Positions 38,180 to 48,856 of a DNA stretch of 64,000 nucleotides are shown one piece after another. The stretch comes from Diadophis punctatus similis (lineage: Eukaryota > Chordata > Lepidosauria > Squamata > Dipsadidae). Below the pieces are notes generated by a model. It saw only the letters and a program-made list of their open reading frames with translations, was not told the DNA's origin and did not search any database. Location: contig JALIGW010000002.1 of NCBI GenBank assembly GCA_023053685.1, forward strand, positions 40,384,720 to 40,448,719. Direction: 5' to 3'. A program made the translations under genes and the position numbers. The number at the start of each line of letters is the position of its first letter. Within the stretch, counting starts at the first letter, position 1.

Positions 38180-38521
38180 CAGGGGTCAGCAATCTGCAGC
38201 TCTGGAGCCGCATGTTGGCTCTTTCATCCCTCTGCTGCGGCTCCCTGTTGCTCAAAATATGCATCACAACTGCCAATGTGCAACACCCACCGATGCACAA
38301 TTTATTAAGCCTTTCGACCCCTGGTAGGCCAACCATTGATAAATCTAAGAAAAGAAAAGTTTCAGAGGAAAACAGAATATTTAATTCAACTATATATGCT
38401 AGTTTTGTGGCCGCTCAGGAAATAGTCAGGCATGGGAAGAGTTTTGTGGCTCCCGGTGTTTCCTTTTCTGTGGGAAACAGGTCCAAATGGCTCTCTGAGT
38501 GTTTAAGGTTGCCGACCCCTG
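38180..38521. mobile_element. hAT element with transposase remnant
   Basis: Ends CAGGGGTCAGCAATCTGC and TTGCCGACCCCTG, flanks GTCTAGGA (38172-38179) and GTCTAGGG (38522-38529), 7 of 8 identical. A short internal frame near 38340-38410 contains 'KKRKVSEENR' followed by 'FNSTIY'. This resembles the N-terminus of hAT (Charlie/GTF2IRD2-like) transposases just ahead of their BED-type zinc finger. The finger and the catalytic core are absent, so this is a deletion derivative. Confidence 0.75.
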
Positions 38522-38529
38522 GTCTAGGG

Positions 38530-38664
38530 CATGGGTGTCAAACTCGCTGCATCATGTTGCTGTCACATGACATATGGTGATGTTTTTTCCCCTTTGGGGA
38601 GCTGGGGTGGGCATGGCCTGCACGTGATGCATCTGGCCCATGGGGCGCTAGTTTCACACCCCTG
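38530..38664. mobile_element. Short hAT-N2 element abutting the previous hAT
   Basis: Ends CATGGGTGTCAAACTC and TTTCACACCCCTG, with perfect 8-bp flanks GTCTAGGG (38522-38529 and 38665-38672). Its left flank is also the right target duplication of the element at 38180-38521. Confidence 0.85.
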
Positions 38665-38934
38665 GTCTAGGGTATAACATTATTATGGTATTCAGTAATT
38701 ATTGATTTACTTTTGTATTAGCAATCCAATGTTCATTAACTCAGGAAGATAAGTGTATTTAGGTCAAGTCGGATGTTTAAAGCAAACAAACATGGAGGAA
38801 TTATTTTGAATCAGAGTAACTCAAGATCTTTTCCTGCATTGCTCCTCTTCCCTTTCATTTAAAATACAAATCGGATAATGTCATCTGGAAATGGTGGAAT
38901 TATTTTCCTATCAGCATTCAATCAGAATTATTAT

Positions 38935-39160
38935 TGTTATGTACGTACGGACGTTGTAGATATTTGCATAGCTGCCGCTGATTGGTTAATCTAGTGGTGG
39001 GAGAATTAAATGCCTGTCAGTGGCAAGCTGGCTTCAGGGAAGCCCTTAAAAGTGGCTTCCCTGTAGCCTGCCAGCAGTCTGTATTAGTTCTAGTGAATAG
39101 GAAATAAAGGTGTTGAAACGTTCCTGTGACTCGCCTCTTCATTTACGCGCGAATCTAACA
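38935..39160 (+). mobile_element. Solo LTR
   Basis: 226 bp with borders TGTTATG...TCTAACA (TG...CA) and a perfect 5-bp duplication ATTAT (38930-38934 and 39161-39165). It holds an AATAAA at 39103-39108 near the 3' side and a TTAAAA-type box upstream (about 39043). A 5-bp duplication fits Ty3/gypsy, Ty1/copia or some retroviral elements. No internal region remains, consistent with LTR-LTR recombination. It is different in sequence from the copia LTRs at 54.8 and 59.1 kb. Confidence 0.7.
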
Positions 39161-39165
39161 ATTAT

Positions 39166-40319
39166 TGTACCAATTAAGGTTTTGGCTTGTTGTATTGCAA
39201 AACCACAAATACTAAAAACACTAATATATTGGTTTTCAACCATGACAACTTTAAAATGGGTAGACCAACTCCCAGAATTCTCCAGTCAGCCAAACACTAG
39301 ACAGTGGCCACAGTGGCCACAAGCATGTAGTTATAAGCCCCTCTTTCCGTTTCTTATATATCATCTTTTTTACTTTTCATTTTGCCAGTGAGCTCTGACA
39401 GTTTCAGTCCAAGTTTGGGAAAGGCTGAATTAACCTATATTGACACAACTTGCCCAACTGCCTAAACAAAATAAATACAAATAAAGGCATTCCATCCCTC
39501 AATTTTCAAAACTTTGATTGTTACATATTTTTAAACGGTATATATTAACATTTCCTTTTAATGTTTATAATTTAAACTATTTTTGTATTGTACTTTGAAT
39601 CTACAGTATACACTACCTTGGATGTATAGTACATAGTGGAAATGTGCGTAAAAGCTTTTTGTCTACCCCAGCATGTAATGTGGCTGATGTAAAAGCTAAT
39701 GCAGCTTTAAAAGTTTACTGACTGCTCTAGGCGCTATGACCTATTTCAGCTGCTTAACAGCAAATGACTGCATCAGAGATTTGCTCTCCACATTTTTTTT
39801 TCTTTTTTGCAAGAGGCAAAACAATCTGCTAAATCCTGACCTTGCCATTCGTTTTAACTTTAAATGCCTCAGATTGATGCCAAGGGGAAAAAGCCAGCTT
39901 AATAAGGGGCATTGTTATCAACTCTCAAATTTAGGTGTCATTTTGGAATTGCCAAAGATCAGAATTCCCAGATGTTTACAACTCCTGGCATGTTTTTGTT
40001 CTCCCCCCAAATAGCTTGAATTAAGAAGTCTTTACTTAAGTCATGCTGTTTAGGACTACCACGAGGTTAAACTAATAGCAATAACTTAGTACAAGTTAGA
40101 CTGTACCCAGCAGTGACGGTGGGGAAGGGGTTAAAAAAAAGGCAAGATGGCAGTCACCGCAGGATGATCAAAGTTCTACTTCCTTTGCATTCCTATGGAA
40201 AGGGGACATGGCTTCAATCATGCTGTCCTGACCACTATCTTGCTATTTTTGCACCCTTACGAGAATAGCATGGTTTCCATCTGTCTTATAGTTTAAGGAA
40301 TGATCCTTAGTTAGCAATG
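39166..40319. other. Intergenic with a small MITE fragment
   Basis: A fold-back MITE half ('ccaactcccagaattctcca', near 39264) is recognisable. The rest has no gene I can support; frames of 92-93 codons at 39110 and 39736 look random. Confidence 0.35.
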
Positions 40320-40432
40320 CAGGTAGTTCTTGTTTAGCTACCATAATTGACACCAGGACCAGGAAGTGATCACTGAATGAAAAATCATGTAACCATAACT
40401 TTGATTATGATTTACTTATGATCTAATATACA
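40320..40432. repeat. Family A fragment
   Basis: Starts CAGGTAGTTCTTGTTTAGCT and continues with 'gaagtgatcactgaatgaaa', as in family A ends. Confidence 0.5.
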
Positions 40433-40562
40433 GGTGTCAAACTCGATCGCGTCACAGGCTGGATTGTGACGTATTGTGATGTTTTTTTGCCTTTGTGCAG
40501 CAGGTGGGTGTGGTCTGCATGTGATGTATCTGGCCTGCCGGCTGCCAGTTTGACAGGCCTGA
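40433..40562. mobile_element. Short hAT-N2 element, diverged
   Basis: 'caggtgtcaaactcgat' at the left and 'ccagtttgacaggcctg' at the right; flanks share ctaata/actaata. Borders are approximate because the left terminus has lost bases. Confidence 0.6.
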
Positions 40563-40649
40563 ACTAATAGTTTACCCCACCATTATTTATATGTAACTCT
40601 AATCAGTGAATATACATAGTACTCCTTTCTCAATCTATTTCCCCCAAAG

Positions 40650-40785
40650 CAGGGCTGTCAAACTCGTGGCCTACAGGCCGGATGTGTCACGTGCTGGCCA
40701 TGCCCACGTCCAATTTAGCAAAGGGGGGGGGAAGTGCCAATACGTCACGTGATGCTGCCGTAATGACGCAAGTTTGACACTCCTG
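40650..40785. mobile_element. Short hAT-N2 element
   Basis: Ends CAGGGCTGTCAAACTC and AGTTTGACACTCCTG with a perfect 8-bp duplication CCCCAAAG (40642-40649 and 40786-40793). Confidence 0.85.
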
Positions 40786-40794
40786 CCCCAAAGC

Positions 40795-40935
40795 AACAAC
40801 CCTATGAGATGGGCTGAGTGAGAGTGACTGAGATCACCCAGCCAGCTTTCATGCCTAAACTGGAACTACAATTCACAATCTCAATCTCCTAGTTTATAGA
40901 TCAGGACCTTAACCAGTAAGCCAAAGAGGCTCTTC
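40795..40935 (-). repeat. MIR-like SINE
   Basis: 'gatcacccagccagctttca' and 'accttaaccagtaagcca' match the minus-strand copies at 15.05 and 45.77 kb. The hAT element to its left appears to have inserted at its edge. Confidence 0.55.
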
Positions 40936-42098
40936 AGCTTTCCTTTACTTTGCAGCATCAGAAGGCCATGACCCCAAACAGCAGGTGAGTCCAAATGGCA
41001 GGGAACTTTCCAGAACTTGATTCACAAGGAAGCAGGGTAAGAGGACAAATCCTATAGCCCCTTTCCCCCACTTTTCACTCTTTGGAATGCTCACTTCTGG
41101 GCTGGGACAATTAGTAAGAAGGGAATTAGCATTTGTATTTATATTCCTCAGAGCAGACGAGATTACAAGAGAGTAAGCAGGTACGTAGTGGGAAATGTAG
41201 ACCAAAAGCAATGTGCCAGTGCTGACTGTTTACTTAGCAGCTGGCAGCTCTGAGCCCTCAGCTGCTTAGGAGGCAAACAAAAGCCATTAACGTGAAACTG
41301 ATTAGGATCTGGTCAATTGCAAGCAGTAGCTTGTCAGTCAGCAGAGTATTCCAATCAACTAATTAAGGTCGCAGAGCTGAACTTGTTAACCTGCCGTTAG
41401 CTCTTTTTATAGGCAGTGCTGTGCTGGGAAAAGCAGCTCAGGAATAGATACTGTAACTTGTTTAAGCAATCTCTCAGCTGGGGATGGGGGAGAAAAAAAA
41501 GGGTCAGGCACAGGGCAACCTGTGTTGACTGCAATTGCAAACATGTCACTGAGAGATACACTGAACGGTCATAAATGTGGACATTGATTGCAAAGTTAGC
41601 TTTTCATTAAGCATTGTAACTGCGAATGGTTGCTGTCTGAGGCAGTCACTAAACAAGACTACCTGTGTAATGTATATAATTCATGTATGATCATCTCCTG
41701 TCAATAAATAATAAAGTTTCTTCTCTTTTGTTAGTGCTTGGCCTTGGGGAAATGCGTCAAAACTGTAGAAAGAAGCTTTAACATGTTACCTACTTATTTT
41801 TTTTTCAGAATTTATTGCTGTCCAGCACTGCTATTTCCTTTTAATGAGGCAACTTAATGTTATTTGTCTATTTTATTTATTAAATTTATATGCTGTCTAT
41901 CTCACTATTGATGTTTATTATGAAGTACTGCTGTGTTATACATAAGAAATAAAAATGTAAAAATTAGTAATAATTGCTGTTAGGTCCTCTTCATTCCAAA
42001 GGTATTTAGTTATGACTTAGTTTGAATCCTCCTGTGGCAAAACCAGCTTAAGGTAGGCCCCAACTCTGCTGGGCTTTCAGGAAGGTGTAAAAACATGG
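40936..42098. other. Intergenic with a family A fragment
   Basis: No gene recognised. About 41555-41665 is a family A end in the opposite orientation to the 40.32-kb copy ('gcagtcactaaacaagacta', then 'cctgtgta'). Confidence 0.4.
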
Positions 42099-42106
42099 CT
42101 CTGTGA

Positions 42107-42409
42107 CAGGGGCGGGTTGCTTTCCTACCTTGCTACCTGTGCACTGCGCGCGCATCACCACGTTTTGTGTGTGCGTGTGCTCGATATGCGTGCGTGCCCC
42201 TTCGCGTGATTTTGCTTCCACGCATGTGCGGAAGCAAAATTGCACCAAAATCTCGCAAGGGGATGCGCGTGTGCGATTTCGGTGATTTTTTGCTTCCGCG
42301 CATGCACGGAAGCAAAAAATCACCCAGAAATTCTGACCTCTTGGTGACGTGACCAGCCCGCCGCTACCGGTGCGATAGAGTTGACCGCACTGGTAGGAAC
42401 CCACCACTG
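42107..42409. mobile_element. hAT-N1 element
   Basis: Ends CAGGGGCGGGTTGC and GAACCCACCACTG with a perfect 8-bp duplication CTCTGTGA (42099-42106 and 42410-42417). The interior has two inverted 'gcttccgcgcatg/catgtgcggaagc' palindromes. ORFs here on both strands are shadows of the repeat. Confidence 0.92.
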
Positions 42410-42582
42410 CTCTGTGACCTTGCTTGGGGCTTGGGGCACGCAGCGGTGAGACTGGTTGGCAATCTGAAAGCCCTCTGCCACCTCTCAATTAACTTCAAAT
42501 ATTAATTTTTAATCCAATCTTGCCTTTTTAAATGGTGAATTTCCCAGATTGTTTTTATATTTGAATTTTTTTTTACTTGTAC

Positions 42583-42827
42583 CAGTGGTGGAAATTTGCA
42601 CCTGCTCGCCGAATTGGCAGCGATGGCCGGCTGGACACGCCCCCGAACTGGTTCTCCAGTCGCCACTCTTTCAAAGCGGCAGGCAAAGAACCCTGTGCAC
42701 ATGCGCAGAGGGTTATTTGTGTGACGTGATGTGCACATGCACGCCAGCAAAGCGTCTGTGCATGTGCCAAACGCGTACTTCCAATGTGATGCAAACCGGT
42801 AGGGAAGGTAAGTAGAACCCATCCCTG
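42583..42827. mobile_element. hAT-N1 element
   Basis: Ends CAGTGGTGGAAATT and AGAACCCATCCCTG with a perfect 8-bp duplication ACTTGTAC (42575-42582 and 42828-42835). Confidence 0.9.
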
Positions 42828-43044
42828 ACTTGTACCCTGCCCAGAGTCCCTCTGTGGAGGAAACAATCAATTTTTTTAAAAATGGATTAATATTGTAGAG
42901 GGAATTTAAACATATTAAATTAATAAATGTGATGTCTTATAGTCTTCTCTTTAAAAAATAACCTTCCTAAGCAGAGGGGTATTGTATTTTAAACAATTTT
43001 AAAAAAACAAAGCAGAGGAAGCAGTCACTCTCAGTCCAACCCAC

Positions 43045-43150
43045 AGAATTATTGTTATGGGGAAGGTGTGTTAGATGTATTCACCACCTTGGGTTATTTG
43101 TAAAAATAATAAAGGTGGGATGCAAATAAACAAACAAACAAACAAAATAA
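43045..43150 (+). mobile_element. LINE 3' tail (L2/CR1-like)
   Basis: 'caccaccttgggttatttgt' then 'aataaaggtgggatgc' and an AAAC/AAAT simple tail, as in severely 5'-truncated LINE insertions. Confidence 0.5.
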
Positions 43151-43492
43151 ATATGTCAGCCTCACCTGGTGCTTTCAAGGATTTCAGAAAAGAGCAAAGC
43201 TGGGATTGAAGTGTGTGGTTTTTAAATATGAGGCCAATTTGTATATAAACCATAATTGTTTTCATTGAACAATTGTCCAAAAGCTGATATTCATTTTCTA
43301 TAAGAATAAAAACCTTTCCAAATGAACTTTTTTGTCATATGTGACAGAAACGGGTACCAGGTCCATTTATATACAAACCATGACCTTTCCTGCTAAACAA
43401 TTCTTCCTTCCAAATGCCGGTATTCTATTTCCATAACAACAAGAACCTTTTTGTCACATATGAAAGAAATGTGTATGTTTCTGATGAGGTAT

Positions 43493-44446
43493 TATAGAGC
43501 ACTGCACACCAAGACAACTAGACACAAGAACAGTTTCCCCCCGAACGCCATCACTCTGCTAAACAAATAATTTCCTCACCACTGTCAAACTATTCACTAA
43601 GGCTGCATTACTATTAGTCTTCTCATTGTTCCTATCACCCATCTCCTCCCACTTATGACTGTATGACTATAACTTGCTGCTTATATCCTTACGATTTATA
43701 TTAATATTGTTTCCTGCTTATTTGTACCCTATGACAGGGGCGGGTTCCTAATTTTTTTACTACCACTCTGTGGGCGTGGCTTATTTTGTGGGTGTGGCTT
43801 GCCAGCCACATGACCGGGTGGGCGTGGCTTGCTGGACATGTGACCGGGTGGGCGTGGCTTCTCAGACTGCTGAAGGGAGGAGAACTGAGATAGGTCCTGC
43901 TGCCCATTCCCCCTCCGCTCAGCAGCTCAAGAAGCCTCAAACGTGCGAAAATGCCTAGGATCATCACCGCGCGTTCGTGGCTTCTCGGACTGCTGAAGGG
44001 AGGGGAATGGAGATAGCTCCTGCCGTCCATTCTTTCAGCACCTCACATGCTCCCTCAGCCATCCTCCCCTGCTTGGACTCACTGTGGGGTAGGAAGGCAG
44101 CGCATGCGCAGTGCCAGAAGCTCGGCTTCTGGGTATGCACAGAAGAAAATTTTAAAAAACATTTTAAAATTGTTTTTTAAAAAATGGCGGCGCCCAGGCA
44201 CTGGCAACCGACCGCACCGGTACTGTGACGTCACCAACGGGCCACTACCGGTGCTATAGAGTGGACCGCACTGGTAGGAACCCACCACTGCCCTATGACA
44301 ATCATTAAGTGTTGTACCTCATGATTCTTGACAAATGTATCTTTTCTTTTATGTACACTGAGAGCATATACACCAAAGACAAATTCCTTGTGTGTCTAAT
44401 CACACTTGGCCAATAAAGAATTCTATTCTATTCTATTCTATTCTAT
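43493..44446 (+). mobile_element. CR1/L3-type LINE 3' end with ATTCT microsatellite, split by hAT
   Basis: The LINE 3' region runs 43493-43734 and resumes at 44291 after the hAT element. It ends 'cacttggccaataaag' followed by five ATTCT units (44420-44446). This LINE tail seeding an ATTCT/AATAG microsatellite is characteristic of snake genomes. The coding part is reduced to a short decayed piece. Confidence 0.82.
43735..44290. mobile_element. hAT-N1 element (long version)
   Basis: Ends CAGGGGCGGGTTCC and GGAACCCACCACTG with a perfect 8-bp duplication CCCTATGA (43727-43734 and 44291-44298). At 556 bp it is the longest copy of the family here. It includes direct repeats of 'gtgggcgtggctt' (43773-43862) and 'ttctcggactgctgaaggg'. 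It lies inside the LINE tail, so it is younger than that LINE. Confidence 0.93.
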
Positions 44447-45769
44447 AATGTGCCACTGCTAATACGCTGCTAAAACCTGTGTTTGAATAATTATGTTTTT
44501 ACAACTGTGGAGGTGTTTCTCCAGTGATTTCTTTGTGCTTCAGATTCTAATACTTTGGGATAAAGGAACACTTCAGGGACAAGATATGCAGTCACATTTC
44601 ACTCCATTCATTTTGAATGAAATGTGCTACATGAGAATATCTCAAGATGGTTGAATATTTTATAGTCAATAAATATTTTTACATGTTATATTTACATTAT
44701 TACTAGTCCTGACCTGGTTTTTGTATATTCTATACATCTTTCTTGTCTAAGGATATTCTGACTTTGTTTAATCCTGTTGTTGTTATTATTATCTTCTGTT
44801 TGGATATTAACTGGCATAAAGATGCAATAGGAATTTTAATGTGGCTTTTTGCTGAGGATACTTTCTGCAGTGACGAGTTTTCTCTAGCCATGAAGGCTTC
44901 CTTGTATAATTTAAAACCTTGATCTTCTAAAGTTTTAAATCATGCAGAGAGGCTATATTGCTTCAAAAGGTTCCCTCTGAAGAAGTTATCTGTCATTTGC
45001 AGAAGAAAAAGCTTCTGGTAGCTTCAGTTCAATAAGGAATTTTCCATGAGGCAAATAACAAGTGCAGAGGATGCAAGCCAATTTTTAGGGATCAGAATAT
45101 GTATATGTGGGGAAGAAAGTTTTATGGCCCCTGGTGTTTACCAAACCCCAAATTTAAACATTATGCCCTTGCTGAAACTCAGAAAAAAACCCCATATCAT
45201 TTAAATCATGTGTACATTGGCCCTTGGCTATGCAATGCTTCAGATTTAATTTGGAAGATATGTTTTGAAAAGAGTAAAAGTATGAAGGCAGCATTGTCTG
45301 TGGCTCATTGAAGCTGATGCATCCATTTCCAGGGTCACATGGATTCTCAGCCTTAGCCCTTTGGTGCACTGATAAGGGAGAAGGTCTTTAAGCACACATG
45401 TTGTAATAGAGATTTAAAACAATAGGGCTTGTGGCATGTTTTGAATTTTTAGTATTTCTCATAAAATGATCACTTAGAAGTAGATAGCTTGTCTGTTGAT
45501 ACCTTATCTGTACAAAATGGTTTCCATCATGGGTACGGCTAGTAACAAATTAGATATTTACAAGACAGCTGCTGGGGCCATTCTATATCTTATACAGGCT
45601 TTAACTTTTTTGGGGGTAGATTTACATAGAGTATCCACTATTATTTTAAAAAACAACATCTTAGAATACCCCTCCATTTCAATTTTTAATCTATTTTGTA
45701 TTTATTTATTTTATTGATGTCCCATCTTTTTATTATTTTTACCAATCAAGGCAGCAAACATATCCAACA
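44447..45769. other. Intergenic, nothing recognised
   Basis: AT-rich; frames of 70-73 codons have no recognisable similarity. Confidence 0.4.
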
Positions 45770-45935
45770 CACCTTCCTTCTTCTATTTTTCTCACAACAA
45801 CAACCTTGTGAGGTGTCTTGGGCGTAGAGAGAGTGACTGGTCCAGTCACCCAGCTGGCTTTCATGGCTGAGATAAGACTAGAACTTATGGTCTCAAGTTT
45901 TCTAGCCTGGTGTCTTAACCATTAGACCAAACGGC
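45770..45935 (-). repeat. MIR-like SINE
   Basis: 'ttctcacaacaacaaccttg', 'gtgactggtccagtcaccca' and 'cttaaccattagacca' in the order of the 15.05-kb copy. It is followed by a TTAAT/ATAAT simple repeat (45936-45985). Confidence 0.65.
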
Positions 45936-46363
45936 TAATTTAATTTAATATAATATAATTTAATATAATTTAATTTAAATTGTTTTCCTCCCCTTCCCCC
46001 CAATTACTTCTTACTCAAAATAAACAATTACAGAATAGGGTATATGGCAGTCAAGTGAAGTGCATAATATTACATCAGCTAACGATAAAATGTCCTCTGT
46101 CAGTTCCTCTATTCACAGCAGTGGGTCTTATAGTTTGTGATTGAAAGGTTGGATTCTGAAACAATGCCACAAATAACAAGGTTTTGTTTGGAACAGGACT
46201 TCAGGGGAATGATATAATGCGACAAATAATCTGTGAATTTCTGACCGCTCACCACATACTCCTTCCAATGAGTCACTGCTGGCAAATCAACTAAATGGTG
46301 CGCATAGAAAAGGACATGATTTAGTGATGTGAATGACAGTGGATATTTCTATTCTGGTGAACA

Positions 46364-46491
<128 letters not shown>

Positions 46492-46784
46492 CTACCCCCT
46501 TTTGCCTTTGCCAGTGCCTTTTACAAGTGGCTGATTTCAGCAGACTTTTCCTTCTGCTGTGGGTAATTGATGTGTTCATATTACGCAGTGTCAACATTAG
46601 CCCAAGGTCATCTCAAGGCAGAAACATGGAGACAACACTTAATCTGTCAGGTTTCACCAGCTATGCTTCTCTAAATAAAATATGCAGGTCCCAGTTGTAT
46701 AGATGATTTTTCATTGAGTTATTCTGTACATTCTCCTTATGGGAAGGGGGCAGATTTATTGTTTTAAACTTGCAGGATCTATTC

Positions 46785-47095
46785 CAGTGGTGGGTTCCAC
46801 TTACCTTCCCCACCGGTTCGCATCGCGACATTTTGCGCGCGTCCCCTCGTGCAATTAGGCTTCTGCGCATGCTCAGGACCTGGAATCAGCCCGAAGCACA
46901 GCTGAGGAGATGATCAGCTGTGCTTCAGGCGAAGAAATAAAGGTCAGTATTAACCCAGGGGCGAGCGGGAGGGAGGGCCATTTTTCGAACAGCTGAACAA
47001 AAAAAAAAAGAGGGCGGCGCGCACGGACCGGCACCAGCTGATTCATTTACGTGACCTCACCAGCGGATCACTACTGGTTCAGGTGGGAGTCAATT
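46785..47095. mobile_element. hAT-N1 element, right end decayed
   Basis: The left end CAGTGGTGGGTTCC and following 'ccaccggttcgcatcgcg' match the family; 'gcttctgcgcatgctcag' lies inside. The right end ('ctactggttcaggtgggagt') is altered and no target duplication was found. Confidence 0.7.
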
Positions 47096-47131
47096 TTGAT
47101 TTAGCGTGACAAAAGAATAGGAGAACGTAGC

Positions 47132-47375
47132 TGAATAAACTATTTATTTATTTATTTATTTATTTTGTTATTCTTATATGCCGCCCAACTCCCGAAGGAC
47201 TCAGGGCGGCGTGGCCTGCTAGTATAATCAAATTTTCCTACAATGCTTTTTTATGATTTCCTTCAAAGAGATATTTTATTTCTCTTCTGCTTTTTGATGA
47301 TGTGCCATTCTATTAATACCACAATGAGTAAGAGTTTTCTGATGCTAGCTAATTGCCTTTGCAATCTGGCAGACA
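47132..47375. repeat. Direct duplication, copy 1
   Basis: From 47217 to 47375 this matches 51050-51217 at roughly nine bases in ten (shared 'ttatttctcttctgcttttt' and 'ttgcaatctggcagaca'). The start 'tgaataaactatttatt' also matches 51033-51049. Between those blocks this copy has an inserted LINE tail (about 47149-47216). Confidence 0.85.
47149..47216 (-). mobile_element. LINE 3' tail inserted in copy 1
   Basis: A TTTA repeat followed by 'ttcttatatgccgcccaact' and 'ggactcagggcggc', nearly identical to 61210-61282, the 3' end of a minus-strand LINE. Absent from duplication copy 2. Confidence 0.75.
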
Positions 47376-47763
47376 TTATTACCGTATTTTTCGGAGTATA
47401 GGACGCACCTTTTTACTCCCAAAAAGGGGGTCAAAAAGTGGGTGCGTCCTATACTCCAAATGGTGCATTTTGGGGGGGGGAGTTGATGCGACCCTGCCTT
47501 AGCCGCCCCCCCCTGCCGCCGGACCTCAGGAAAGCTACCGCCGCCGCCCCCGGACCGCAGGGATGCCCCCAGACCGCAGGAAAGCCGCCGCTCCTGGATC
47601 GCAGGGACGCTGCCGCAGGGACGCTGCCGCCAATGCCAGCACCGGACCGCAAGGACGCCGACGCTGACGCTGGACTGCAGAAAAGCCACCTCTCTGCCGG
47701 ACAGCATGGACGTCGCTGCTGCAGCCGGCGTAGAAAAAAGCAAGCGCCGCCGCCGCCGCCGGA

Positions 47764-48326
47764 GTGCAGGGGCTCTGCCGCCAATGCCTCCAGAATGCAT
47801 GGCCGCCGCCGCTAGCCCCGGACCCGAGAAAAGCCACTCCCGCTGCTGCCACCGGAGCGCAGGGGCACTGCCGCCAATGCCGCCAGAACACATGGCCGCT
47901 GCCGCCGATGACCCCGGAGAGCAGGAAAGCCGCCGCCGCCGCCGCCGCCAGAGCGCAGAGGCTCCCACCAACTTCACCTGAACCCATGGCCGCCGCCGCT
48001 GATGATCCCGGAGAGCAGGAAAGCCGCTGCCGCCAGAGCGCAGAGGCTCTCCCACCAACTTCACCTGAATCCATGGCCACCGCCGCCGATGATCCCGGAG
48101 ACCAAGAAAGCCGCCGCCAGAGCCGCCGCCGCCAGAGCGCAGAGGCTCTCACACCAACTTCACCTGAATCCATGGCTGCCGCCGCCGATGATCCCGGAGA
48201 CCAAGAAAGCCGCCGCCGCCGCCACCGCCAGACTACCAGAGAGCCACCGCTGCCTTTGCTGGACACCGAAGCCTGCACCTCAGGAGCCGCCACTACTGCT
48301 GCTGCCCAGAACGAGCCGCCTATCAG
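47764..48326 (+). CDS. Probable N-terminal exon of the pogo-like transposase
   Basis: An open frame runs from 47764 through a donor-like CAG|GTTTGT at 48326/48327 and leaves two bases of a codon. The acceptor TTTTTTGCAG at 48847-48856 supplies the third base and enters the transposase frame exactly, joining 'NEPPI' to 'R-KLSNPKRQAY', where the HTH region begins. The protein is low in complexity: Ala/Arg/Ser/Pro-rich with at least three copies of a unit like MAAAADDPGDQESRR ending in PTSPES. The true start Met is uncertain (47764 or one of the repeat Mets at about 47985, 48072 or 48171). Longer frames on the opposite strand are composition artefacts. Confidence 0.45.
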
Positions 48327-48389
48327 GTTTGTAAAGAAACTTTTTTTTAAAAGAAACTTCCAAGTTTGAAGACCCCTGAGTTAGGGGTG

Positions 48390-48770
48390 CAAGGGTCTTC
48401 AAACCTGGCAAGTTTAAGACTAGTGGACTTCAACTCCCAGAATTCCTCCTCCAGTCTGCTAGCTCAGGAATGGGAGTTGAAGTCCACTAGTCTTAAACCT
48501 GCCAGGTTTGAAGACCCCTGGATTAGGGGTTAGGGGTGCAAGGGTCTTCAAACCTGGCAAGTTTAAGACTAGTGGACTTCAACTCCCAGAATTTCTCTTC
48601 CAGTCTGCTAGCTCAGGAATGGGAGTTGAAGTCCACTAGTCTTAAACCTGCCAGGTTTGAAGACCCTTGCACCCCTAACCCCTAATCCAGGGGTCTTCAA
48701 ACCTGGCAAGTTTAAGACTAGTGGACTTCAACTGCCAGGAATAACTGTCAAGTTTGAAGTTTAGGGCAGG
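48390..48770. repeat. Palindromic MITE array inside the transposon intron
   Basis: Two full fold-back units (about 48393-48518 and 48543-48667) and a third partial one (about 48686-48762). Each has arms containing 'aagactagtggacttcaact' and its reverse complement. The linkers 'ggattaggggttaggggtgc' and their reverse complement flank the second unit, making a larger palindrome. The units belong to the fold-back family seen at 10.25 kb. Confidence 0.85.
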
Positions 48771-48856
48771 GGTGTGTGCATATGAATGTATGAACATGGT
48801 TTCAGCTAAAGTGCTCTGCATTGTTATAAAGGAAACATTATTGCTCTTTTTTGCAG

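Noticed and set aside
47345..48293. Minus-strand frames of 239 and 252 codons
   Set aside because: Opposite-strand readings of the GC-rich tandem repeats in the pogo element. The plus-strand frame joins the transposase in phase; these join nothing.
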